A stretch of 21,208 bases of DNA from Chloroflexota bacterium (GTDB taxonomy: Bacteria; Chloroflexota; Anaerolineae; Anaerolineales; Villigracilaceae): assembly GCA_021796315.1 (NCBI GenBank), contig JAJYOH010000033.1, forward strand, positions 1-21,208, written 5' to 3'. Below are positions 7,934 through 15,207 of this stretch, piece by piece (the first letter of the stretch is position 1; every line of letters begins with the position of its first letter). Under the pieces are notes generated by a model, which saw nothing but the letters and a program-made list of their open reading frames with translations, was not told where the DNA came from and did not search any database. The translations under genes and the position numbers were made by a program.

Positions 7934-9046
7934 ATGGAGCCATCTTTTTCTGTCTTAATTCCCGACGGCGAAAGCGCTTTTGCCCTGCTGGTTCTGCATT
8001 GCTTTGCCCATTTTCCAAATGTTAAAGTACATGTCCTTTCAAAGAATCGTTGGTCGCCTGCCCGGTTTTCGCGTTATCAATGTGGATATGTATTTAGACA
8101 TTCTCGCGAAGGCGGTTCTATGCTGGATGCTGTGATGGATGTTGCAAGAAGAGAAAGAATAGATGTGCTTTTGCCTGTGGATACCAATGCAATCTCTTTT
8201 GCAATTGCCAATCGCGAAACTTTATCAACTTCCATGAAAATTGTTCCCTTGCCAGATCGAGAATCTTTTGAAATTGTGAACAACAAGTGGTCCTTAGCCC
8301 AATATTTGGAAAAAACCCAAATGCCAGGTCCTCAAACCGTGTTGGTTGATTACGGTGACCAATTTGAGGAAAGATTACGAAATATGCGGTTTCCCGTGTT
8401 GCTCAAGCCTACAGGTTCTGCGGGCGGAATAGGAATTTTGCGCTTTGATAACTTGCCGAAGCTCAAGGAATACTTGGAACGGCTTGGTCCGGAGAAATCA
8501 CAGGGACGCTTTATTGTCCAAAGTTTCCTTGCCGGAAAAGATATAACTTTGAATGTGCTTTCTCGAAACGGAGAATTGCTGGCCGCAACCTTTCAGAAGG
8601 GACTAATTCCAAATACATTGCCATTTGCTCCAATGGGCGCAGTGGAATTCGTAAAAGATGACGGGTTCTTGCGAATGGTCCAGAAACTTGTATCTGGTCT
8701 GGGATGGAATGGATGGGCTTGTTTAGACTCTATATATGAGAGCGATGGGAATCTCAGGATTACAGACATGAATGCTCGTTTCTGGAATAGTTTGCTTGGC
8801 TCTTTGGAAGCGGGAGTGAGTTTTCCATACCTGGCTTGCCTAGTTGCTTTCGGTGTTGAGTTTCCAATGCCTGATTTTGAAACGATTCGCTATTTTCATC
8901 CCATGACGTTTTTCAAAGAAAAGTTACTGGATTTCTATGGCAAAGGTAGGGAACGCGATATTACATTTAAGGAGTCGGGATTACGATTTCTGGCAACTGA
9001 CCCATTGGCTGAAGCAATAAGAATTTACTACAATCGCACGAGATGA
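7934..9046 (+). CDS. ATP-grasp ligase, second type
   Basis: A 370-residue ATP-grasp protein predicted to form an acylphosphate from a carboxylate and ligate it to an amine or thiol. The N-terminal domain (about 1-110) is Rossmann-like, with LIPDGESAFALLVL at its start. The grasp domain has a candidate ATP-binding lysine at 158 (VLLKPTGSAGGIG, with a glycine-rich loop), FIVQSFLAGKDITLNVL, and the metal-binding pair Asp278/Asn280 in DMNARFW, where many relatives have Glu-x-Asn. ATG 7934 has AGGAG at 7922-7926 with a 7-base gap. An in-frame GTG at 7886 lies right after the previous stop but has no ribosome site. It is clearly diverged from the ATP-grasp protein at 4438-5649, so the two probably use different substrates. 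It pairs with FemX copy 2. Confidence 0.83.
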   Translation: MEPSFSVLIPDGESAFALLVLHCFAHFPNVKVHVLSKNRWSPARFSRYQCGYVFRHSREGGSMLDAVMDVARRERIDVLLPVDTNAISFAIANRETLSTSMKIVPLPDRESFEIVNNKWSLAQYLEKTQMPGPQTVLVDYGDQFEERLRNMRFPVLLKPTGSAGGIGILRFDNLPKLKEYLERLGPEKSQGRFIVQSFLAGKDITLNVLSRNGELLAATFQKGLIPNTLPFAPMGAVEFVKDDGFLRMVQKLVSGLGWNGWACLDSIYESDGNLRITDMNARFWNSLLGSLEAGVSFPYLACLVAFGVEFPMPDFETIRYFHPMTFFKEKLLDFYGKGRERDITFKESGLRFLATDPLAEAIRIYYNRTR

Positions 9047-9170
9047 TTGCGCCAAGAGATAGACGCGCGAGCAATCGAACCTTATACAGCGCTTTGGCGT
9101 GCTGGTGAATTGCGGCAAAGTGAAAGTTGCGGCGTGGCTCTGCATGAATCATAGTATGGAAGGAATAACA

Positions 9171-10358
9171 ATGTCGAACCTTTGGAGTTGGAACACGCCT
9201 GAAGAGTTCTGGCAATTGGACCGTGTTTTCACTCAACGCGATTGGCAGGACGTGGCAAGGAAAGCGCTGCCATTGTTGCATTTATCCGGTAGTGAAACCA
9301 ATTTGCAGGAATTATTGACCCTGGTCTTGGGCGAAGCGCAATATGGCAATGACCACTGGAGGATGGGCGTTTTGACGAAATTATATTATTTACTAAAACC
9401 CATCGTTCCAAGATTCCTTACCAGATTCCTTCGGAAACTCTACAGCAAATCTTTCAGGGGAAAGGGACAGATTAGGCACTGGCCGCTAGATACTCGATAT
9501 GCTGAATTCCAGTGGGAAATAATTCGCCAGCTTTTGATCGAAACAAATAACAAAGTCGCGATGCACAAGGACTTCTGGCCTGAAGGCAGGCAATTTGCAT
9601 TCGTATTGACCCACGACATTGAAACAGCCAAAGGTCAAACTTTCGTTCGCAATGTGGCAGACTTGGAGGAGAGTCTTGGGCTGCGCTCCTCGTTCAATTT
9701 TGTTCTCGAACGATATCCGTTGAACTACAAATTGATGCAGGAATTGAGAGAGCGCGGATTTGAAATAGGCTGCCACGGATTAAAACATGATGGAAGGCTC
9801 TTTTATTCAAGAAGTATTTTTGAAAAAAGGGTCATCAGAATAAACAGGCGGATGAAAGATTATGGGATGGTTGGCTTCCGGTCACCGTTGACGCTTCGGA
9901 ATCCGGAATGGATGCAGACCCTGGAAATCGAATATGACTCATCTTTTTTTGATACAGATCCCTTCGAGCCGATTCCAGGCGGCGGGATGTGCATCTGGCC
10001 TTTTTTTCTGGGCCGCTTTGTAGAATTGCCTTACACGTTGGTTCAAGATCATACTTTGATACAGGTGCTGGGAGAGACAACTCCAAGAATCTGGTTGGAG
10101 AAAGTCAAGTTTATTCAGATGTATCACGGAATGGCGCTTCTGAACACACATCCAGATTATTTGATGGACGGTAAAGCTTTGGAAATATATACCGAATTCC
10201 TGCAATCTATGAGACAAATGCGGGGCGACTGGCACGCCTTGCCTCGCGATGTTGCTCGATGGTGGAAAACGCGGGCGTCGTCAGCGGCTGATCAGGAAAA
10301 TGTAATTTTGAGTAGACTTACTTTGGATCGTGAGAACAATCTATTTGTTGAAAGATAA
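9171..10358 (+). CDS. Polysaccharide deacetylase family protein (NodB-like domain)
   Basis: A carbohydrate esterase family 4-type metal-dependent deacetylase predicted to remove N- or O-acetyl groups from a glycan or its lipid-linked precursor. In the 395-residue protein, motif 1 is THDIE with His148 and Asp149, motif 2 is HGLKHDG with His202 and His206, and motif 3 is FRSP with Arg237. Motif 1 has Ile where classical enzymes have the second Asp of TFDD; this HD-V/I-E/D form is common in a divergent branch that keeps the metal-binding histidines. Residues 1-140 are an N-terminal extension without a recognised domain and without a clear signal peptide, so the enzyme may be cytoplasmic. ATG 9171 has AAGGA about 6 bases upstream; an in-frame start at 9099 would add 24 residues lacking support. 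The intergenic 9047-9170 shows no other gene. Confidence 0.85.
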   Translation: MSNLWSWNTPEEFWQLDRVFTQRDWQDVARKALPLLHLSGSETNLQELLTLVLGEAQYGNDHWRMGVLTKLYYLLKPIVPRFLTRFLRKLYSKSFRGKGQIRHWPLDTRYAEFQWEIIRQLLIETNNKVAMHKDFWPEGRQFAFVLTHDIETAKGQTFVRNVADLEESLGLRSSFNFVLERYPLNYKLMQELRERGFEIGCHGLKHDGRLFYSRSIFEKRVIRINRRMKDYGMVGFRSPLTLRNPEWMQTLEIEYDSSFFDTDPFEPIPGGGMCIWPFFLGRFVELPYTLVQDHTLIQVLGETTPRIWLEKVKFIQMYHGMALLNTHPDYLMDGKALEIYTEFLQSMRQMRGDWHALPRDVARWWKTRASSAADQENVILSRLTLDRENNLFVER

Positions 10359-10401
10359 CTATTCTGATCATGTGAATTATCCAACCAAGCATTCTTGTGC
10401 C

Positions 10402-10490
10402 AGCCGTCGGAAATATAATGTTGTAAAGCAGTCAACGTGAACTCGGATAGGGATAAATATCCAATCGCCAACGACAATGCTTCGACGGCT
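10402..10490. repeat. 8-bp inverted repeat spanning the gap before the GT14 gene
   Basis: AGCCGTCG at 10402-10409 and CGACGGCT at 10483-10490 are exact reverse complements about 73 bases apart. Between them is a short palindrome GGATAAATATCC (10451-10462). The rest of the 149-bp gap 10359-10507 has no + strand gene. The pair could bracket a regulatory RNA structure or be chance; it also lies in a stretch that reads like coding sequence on the - strand. Confidence 0.25.
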
Positions 10491-10507
10491 TCTTGCCGGA
10501 GGCCTAT

Positions 10508-11395
10508 ATGAAAATCGTTTACATCATTCTTGCCCACAAATTGCCAGAGCAACTGGTGCGTCTTGTTCGCAGACTCAGTGCTGATGAGACATCGTTTCTT
10601 GTTCACGTTGATAGGAAAACGGATTATGCGATCTATAGACGAATGACAGATCCCCTGAATTCATATCAGAATGTGCATTTTCTTGAACGCCATCTATGTA
10701 ACTGGGGAGATTTCGGTCATGTTGAGGCTACATTAGATGGCCTTCGCGTGATACTAGAAATGAATTTGGGGTGCGATTATGTCATATTGCTCACCGGACA
10801 AGACTATCCAATAAAACCCAATAATCACATTCGGGATTACCTGAACGCGAGCAATGAGAATTCGTTCATCGAATATTTTGCGTTGCCGAGCGATCGCTGG
10901 AAAAGCGAGAGTGGTGGATTAGACCGCCTCACTTATTGGCACTTTAATTGGCGCGGACGGCGGTTTGCGTTGCGGAAGAAGGGCGAATTCAGATATCCCT
11001 TACTTGCTCGTTTATGGCTGCATTTAGCCGATAAGCCTCCGATTCGACGCAGTCTACCCAAGAGTACTTCGGTGTTTGGGGGAAGTGCATACTGGTGTTT
11101 GACAAGGGATTGTATCGAGTATGTTGACGGATTTGTGAGGAAGAATCCGAGATTCGTGAACTTTTTTCGGCATGTGTTATTGCCCGAGGAGATTTTCTTT
11201 CAAACCGTGATTCTAAATTCGGATTTTAGAAATCGTATCGTGAACGATAGCCTGAGATATATTGCTTGGTCCAGATCGCCTCATCCGGCAATCTTAAGCG
11301 ATCAGGATTTCGAAAGCCTGATAAGCGCTCCAAAATTATTTGCAAGAAAATTTGATATGACAATCAATTCTAACATATTGGACATGATTGATTAA
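10508..11395 (+). CDS. GT14-type (core-2/I-branching) glycosyltransferase
   Basis: Resembles the Branch family (beta-1,6-N-acetylglucosaminyl- or xylosyltransferase-like), inverting GT-A enzymes that add a sugar branch from a UDP-sugar. The 295-residue protein begins MKIVYIILAHK, has HVDRK at 33-37, WGDFGHVEA at 66-74, the hallmark LTGQDYPI at 95-102, FGGSAYWCLTRD near 195-205 and PEEIFFQT near 224-231, in the family's order. The length fits bacterial members, which lack the animal membrane anchor. ATG 10508 follows GGAGG (10498-10502) by 5 bases; the in-frame TTG at 10493 overlaps that site and is unlikely. It is the last + strand gene of the cluster and converges with the beta-helix gene. 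The branch sugar and acceptor are not predictable. Confidence 0.88.
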   Translation: MKIVYIILAHKLPEQLVRLVRRLSADETSFLVHVDRKTDYAIYRRMTDPLNSYQNVHFLERHLCNWGDFGHVEATLDGLRVILEMNLGCDYVILLTGQDYPIKPNNHIRDYLNASNENSFIEYFALPSDRWKSESGGLDRLTYWHFNWRGRRFALRKKGEFRYPLLARLWLHLADKPPIRRSLPKSTSVFGGSAYWCLTRDCIEYVDGFVRKNPRFVNFFRHVLLPEEIFFQTVILNSDFRNRIVNDSLRYIAWSRSPHPAILSDQDFESLISAPKLFARKFDMTINSNILDMID

Positions 11396-11401
11396 GCCGT
11401 G

Positions 11402-11413
11402 AATAAGCTTATT
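11402..11413. repeat. 12-bp perfect palindrome between convergent genes
   Basis: AATAAGCTTATT lies 6 bases past the GT14 stop, in the 101-bp gap between convergent genes. It is symmetric but AT-rich, with no loop and no T-run immediately after, so a role as a bidirectional terminator is only a weak possibility. I see no stronger terminator in 11396-11496. Confidence 0.2.
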
Positions 11414-11496
11414 AAGTAACAGGAAGCTTTGCTTTTCTCTATTACCAATGGCTGTCTGAAGTAAACTTTTATCCACTTATTGGAAATCTAAATGTG

Positions 11497-12750
11497 TTAA
11501 GGCTTAATAACCGTGTTGCCGTAAATTTGGTTTCCTACAGAACTGCAGTTGTGAGGATAATAGTATTGATAATCCGGAGCAGCCGGATTGTTGGCTGGAA
11601 TATCAGAGACGTCATTCGTTTCTTCGTTGCAGGGCCATCCAGTGAAGCCGATTCTGTCGGGGTAAATGTAAAACCAGTCGCTGGATGCCGCGTAAATTGT
11701 GTTTTGTCTTATAACATTATTATCGCCGCCAGCGATAACTAGCGACCCGTTTCCAGCTATATTGGAGATGGTGTTTTGCTCGATGATGTTTTTGTCGGCC
11801 AGATCCCACTCAAGTAGAATGCCTAAACACTGGATTGTACTATCTGAGCGGCTTAGGGTGTTTCTGCTTATTATGTTATTGTTTCCGTTTATGTTCAGAA
11901 GTTGACATCCATATGGTGTGAGTGATTGATTGTCAACTTTGTAAATTTCATTGTTTTCTATTCGGTTATAGTTACCGTTAAATTGCATCCCCGATTCCCG
12001 GTAAAATCCATAGACGCGATTGTTGTGAACATACCAATAGTTTGGGCTGTTGTCCTCGGTTGTACGGAAGACCCTCTTCTTGGTGAAGATAGCATATCCC
12101 ACGTCAACGAAATCAATTCCAGCAACCTCCCAATTATCACAATCTCCTCCGACTTCAATCCCCGCCGTTATGCCTGGCACACCCTGAATGACGATTCCTT
12201 TATGGCTGGTTGTTCCATTCGAGAGCACATGGGGAGCAACATCAGAGCCAATAATACGGATGAAATCCGCTTTAGTTGTCTGCCAATCTGGAGGATCGGG
12301 CGGCGCGTACCAACAACCAAAGGCTCGATAATCGTGGCTGGGCTGGGTGATTTCAATGACTACCTGCTCGCCCGGGTAGTTGGTGAGAGTGATTGGACGG
12401 GTTCGTGTTCCTGAATTCTGAAAACTCCAGCCGCCGAAGATGGTCGTATAGTTGCCGCCTCGAATGTAAATTGTGTCGCCGGCTTGCGCTGTTTTAACCG
12501 CTTTTTGAATCGTCTGCCAAGGCGAAGTAAATGTTCCGGTGCTTAGATCAGAGCCAATGCTGCTGTCCACATAAAAAGAATTTTCATGTGTTTGCACGGG
12601 CGGCGGAGTGATGGGTGGGTCGGAGGACAAAACTGTAGGCGGAACCGCAATGGAAGACGAAGAGCACGAACTGAGTATGCTGGAAAAGATCGCAATAATG
12701 AACATTAGCTTTTGGAATGTCACAGCGAAGATGCGGCGAAATTTATCCAA
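11497..12750 (-). CDS. Predicted lipoprotein with right-handed beta-helix domain
   Basis: A 417-residue exported protein. The N-terminus has basic residues, a hydrophobic core (about 13-25) and a lipobox LSSC with Cys29, so it should be lipid-anchored outside the cytoplasmic membrane. A Ser/Pro-rich linker (30-57) follows, then a DUF1565-like opening: FYVDSSIGSDLSTGTFTSPW from 59, and GDTIYIRGGNY at 91-101. The rest is rich in repeated N-x-I and NNVIxxNTI turns (NRIENNEIY, NNIISRNTL, KNIIEQNTI, NNVIRQNTI) characteristic of parallel beta-helices of polysaccharide lyases, epimerases and glycan-binding proteins. No catalytic site of a known lyase is evident. The start is TTG 12748-12750, supported by GAGGA 7 bases upstream. 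Next to glycan genes it may bind, cut or epimerise the surface polymer; adhesin is the alternative. Confidence 0.82.
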   Translation of the reverse strand: MDKFRRIFAVTFQKLMFIIAIFSSILSSCSSSSIAVPPTVLSSDPPITPPPVQTHENSFYVDSSIGSDLSTGTFTSPWQTIQKAVKTAQAGDTIYIRGGNYTTIFGGWSFQNSGTRTRPITLTNYPGEQVVIEITQPSHDYRAFGCWYAPPDPPDWQTTKADFIRIIGSDVAPHVLSNGTTSHKGIVIQGVPGITAGIEVGGDCDNWEVAGIDFVDVGYAIFTKKRVFRTTEDNSPNYWYVHNNRVYGFYRESGMQFNGNYNRIENNEIYKVDNQSLTPYGCQLLNINGNNNIISRNTLSRSDSTIQCLGILLEWDLADKNIIEQNTISNIAGNGSLVIAGGDNNVIRQNTIYAASSDWFYIYPDRIGFTGWPCNEETNDVSDIPANNPAAPDYQYYYPHNCSSVGNQIYGNTVIKP

Positions 12751-12867
12751 TTTTTTGTCCTCGTGTTAGAAAAAATGTGGGTGGTACGTGAATATGTTAT
12801 ACCTGTTGTCAATTTACACGAGACCGCACTGACAATCTGATAAACGTGTGAACGCTTGACGGATTGA

Positions 12868-13878
12868 CTAAAGCGTCTTTCGATAAAGCTTGTATAGAAA
12901 ATTACTGGCCTTTAGCCGCAGTGGCGCGTGGATACACCTGTTGCGACCAAAGTTTACCAGCCTGCCTCCGAATTTTTCCTTGAAATTACGCGGCCCGTAG
13001 AGTTGGTTGGGTTTGCCTGCCCCGCCAAAATCGAAGTATCGAAAACCATTCTCTGCTCCCCATTCAAGGATATGCCAGTTGAGCAAATCGTGTGCCTTGA
13101 ACGTGGCGTGGCTTCTAAGCGCGCCAGCATACCAAGCGAAAATGCTATCTTTATAGAGCAGACGAAAGGCTGTCCCAATGATTGTCCCATTGACCGAAGC
13201 CACCAAAACCTTGATCATTTTTCTCGGGTAAAGGAGCTTGAAGGCCGATGCGAACAGAGAAATTGGTGCGAGTGGAACTTGTATTCGCTGAAATACATTT
13301 TGAAGCACTGCATAAAGAGATGGAAGCTCATCCAGGCGTGTGATTTCACGAACAATCACTCCTTTCTTTTGCGCTCTTCTAACATTTGTCATCACTTCGC
13401 GATCCATATTTCGTTTCAACTCGGCCACAGATTGCCGGAGGTCAATCAGATAGTTCAAATGTGGTTCAAAACTAAAATCTTGTTCTTCAAGGATTGGCTG
13501 GATGGTGCCTAGGTCGCTCAAATTGCGTAATTCTGTGAAAAGCGACCCGTTGGTTATGTTGTGTCTGTATGTTTCTAGGAGGAATTTTAAGGCTGCGTTT
13601 CCTTCCGCTCCCGGCATGCTGAGCACGCTCCCGAAGCAGATACTGCGCGTCGTAAAATATTGTAGCAGCCCCATTTTTAGTGAGATATTTATTGGGAGAA
13701 AGATGGCCAGTGGTTCTTGATTGCTATTTATTGCCGCCCATAGAAGCGGTTTGTATCCATAGGCATCGTTGAAAACATTAAACATCTCGGGCGTCTGGAA
13801 TATGTTGCCGTCAGGGTGCCGGTCAACAAAGAGCCGCCACGTGTCCTCGGGCAGACTTTGAATGATTTCTATGCTCAT
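12868..13878 (-). CDS. FemAB/GNAT-like transferase, short subfamily (copy 2)
   Basis: A 336-residue paralogue of the proteins at 2263-3276 and 14018-15076. Shared marks are WRLFVDRHPDGNIFQTPEMF at the N-terminus, PHLNYLIDL in the middle, a basic helix with NVRRAQKKGV, the Arg-Ile-Gln-Val-Pro-Leu-Ala segment (RIQVPLAP) also present in its - strand neighbour, and DFGGAGKPNQLYG followed by NFKEKFGGRLV. The family transfers amino acids or acyl groups; the precise substrate is unknown. The ATG at 13878 gives the same N-terminal spacing as the + strand copy; its ribosome site is weak (a purine-rich AGAAAAG). It lies between the other - strand FemAB gene (139 bp upstream) and the beta-helix gene (117 bp downstream), so co-transcription is possible but less tight than in the + strand cluster. 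Confidence 0.85.
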   Translation of the reverse strand: MSIEIIQSLPEDTWRLFVDRHPDGNIFQTPEMFNVFNDAYGYKPLLWAAINSNQEPLAIFLPINISLKMGLLQYFTTRSICFGSVLSMPGAEGNAALKFLLETYRHNITNGSLFTELRNLSDLGTIQPILEEQDFSFEPHLNYLIDLRQSVAELKRNMDREVMTNVRRAQKKGVIVREITRLDELPSLYAVLQNVFQRIQVPLAPISLFASAFKLLYPRKMIKVLVASVNGTIIGTAFRLLYKDSIFAWYAGALRSHATFKAHDLLNWHILEWGAENGFRYFDFGGAGKPNQLYGPRNFKEKFGGRLVNFGRNRCIHAPLRLKASNFLYKLYRKTL

Positions 13879-14017
13879 CCGTGTTTTCTTTTCTGAGGGA
13901 CAAGTGATTAGAAATTTAATTACGTCTTATCTTGAATTGAAAATCGGCATCGCTGTCTATCGCGTGAAGATTTCCGCACAGATTCTTGGTTTCGTGAGTA
14001 GGCGGGATGCAAATATA

Positions 14018-15076
14018 TTATAGTGCTTTTCGGTAAAGCCGGTATGCGAAATTGCTTAACTTCAGTTGGTATGGGGAATTGACATATATATTTCTTCCGT
14101 AGTTCACCAATCTGCCCCGAAACTTTGCTTTGAAGTTGCGCGGACCATATGGTTCGTTTGGGCGCCCCGCCCCGCCAAAGTCAAAGATTTTATAGCCTTG
14201 GCTGGCGCCCCACTCGATGATTGTCCAATTGAGTAACTCGTTAACCCCGAATGTGGAATATTCATCCAGAGCTCCTGCATACCAGCCGAATATCCGGTCC
14301 TTATATAACAAATTTACCGAAACGCCGATGTAAATTCCATTTTTCTTGGCAAGCAGAAACCGCAATTTGCCATCAGTTCCTAGGACTTCCATAGCCGCTG
14401 TAAATAGTGACTTTGGCGCAAGAGGGACTTGAATACGCCGATAGACTGCATCAAGGATCTTATAGCCTTCCTGTACCTGCTCCAAGGATTTTACTTCCTC
14501 GACCGCTATTTCTGACTTCTCGGCTTTTCGTATTTTTGTTCTCGCTTGACTATCGAATTGTTTCCAAATAAGTTCTGCTGGACGATCAAGATCAACAATA
14601 TAATTCAGATGGTCTTGATAAAGGAATCTGTTGTTGTCAAGAATTGGTTGCCAATAGGTTGCATCAGTTATGTTGCGAATCTCAGTGAAAAGCAGCGGTG
14701 TTGAACGATCCTGTTTGAAGGCTTGAAGCAATGCACTTAACGCGGCGTGCCCGCGCTCGCTTCTTTCGGACAGAACGCCACCATAGATGACCGCGCGGGT
14801 GGAAAAGCGGGGGAGGCCGCTTATGGTGGTGATGTTGACTGGCAAGAAGAGTGCCACTGGGAAACCATCTGAATTAACCGCTGCCCATATAGTGGGATAA
14901 TGTTTCTCTGCTCGCGTAAAGACCTGAAACATTTCTGGCGTATGAAAGATGTTTCCGTTTGGATGATCCTCAACGAAACGCTGCCAGATTGGCGTGGACA
15001 GGTTTCGAGTTAAGGTTATGTTTTCCGCGTTTGCAGTCTGATAGTTTCTAATAATGCTTCTATTCTGGTTTACCAT
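14018..15076 (-). CDS. FemAB/GNAT-like transferase, short subfamily (copy 3)
   Basis: About 352 residues, paralogous to the other two short copies: WQRFVEDHPNGNIFHTPEMF, QDHLNYIVDLDRP, RTKIRKAEKSEI, RIQVPLAPKSLF, and DFGGAGRPNEPYGPRNFKAKF near the end. Where the other copies read KFGG it reads KFRG, a change in a conserved C-terminal segment. It has about 20 extra residues before the shared domain, with no evident signal or membrane segment. The start is uncertain: ATG at 15076 is chosen, a TTG at 15103 would add 9 residues, and neither has a good ribosome site. It resembles its neighbour at 12868-13878 more than the + strand copy (shared RIQVPLAP, YGPRNFK and YRK endings), which suggests a local duplication. 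Its 5' end faces glgA across an AT-rich divergent gap. Confidence 0.83.
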   Translation of the reverse strand: MVNQNRSIIRNYQTANAENITLTRNLSTPIWQRFVEDHPNGNIFHTPEMFQVFTRAEKHYPTIWAAVNSDGFPVALFLPVNITTISGLPRFSTRAVIYGGVLSERSERGHAALSALLQAFKQDRSTPLLFTEIRNITDATYWQPILDNNRFLYQDHLNYIVDLDRPAELIWKQFDSQARTKIRKAEKSEIAVEEVKSLEQVQEGYKILDAVYRRIQVPLAPKSLFTAAMEVLGTDGKLRFLLAKKNGIYIGVSVNLLYKDRIFGWYAGALDEYSTFGVNELLNWTIIEWGASQGYKIFDFGGAGRPNEPYGPRNFKAKFRGRLVNYGRNIYVNSPYQLKLSNFAYRLYRKAL

Positions 15077-15207
15077 TAGGTTGCTTATTCTTATACTGCC
15101 CAAAGATTAATGTTTGATTACAAAGCCCTGATGAATATAAAATCATTGGCCGTTTTTGCTTGGAAGTATTTTTATTGTCTTATCACATTTCGTTGTAAAA
15201 TTGCTCA
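15077..15207. promoter_or_regulatory. AT-rich divergent intergenic region, probable promoters both ways
   Basis: This gap separates the divergently transcribed FemAB copy 3 and glgA, so it must hold a promoter for each unless glgA is read from further away. It is visibly AT-rich. A TAAAAT at 15196-15201 (within TGTAAAAT) lies just before the glgA ATG at 15208, with no Shine-Dalgarno sequence between. A matching -35 box at standard spacing is not convincing, and I cannot fix either promoter. Confidence 0.35.

Noticed and set aside
11396..11496. Intrinsic terminator between the convergent GT14 and beta-helix genes
   Set aside because: The only palindrome (11402-11413) is AT-rich with no following T-run, and the sequence around AGCTTTGCTTTT does not form a convincing stem.
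11926..12414. 162-codon open frame on the + strand
   Set aside because: It is antisense to the beta-helix lipoprotein gene, which has a lipobox and repeated NNxI turns; the + frame shows no domain.
12783..12812. Sigma-70-like promoter for the beta-helix gene on the - strand
   Set aside because: TTGACA is present (12812 down to 12807), but the TATAAC-like element is only about 5 bases from it and nothing suitable sits at 16-18 bases.
12928..13512. 194-codon open frame on the + strand
   Set aside because: It lies wholly inside the - strand FemAB gene at 12868-13878, whose translation has clear family motifs; this frame has none.
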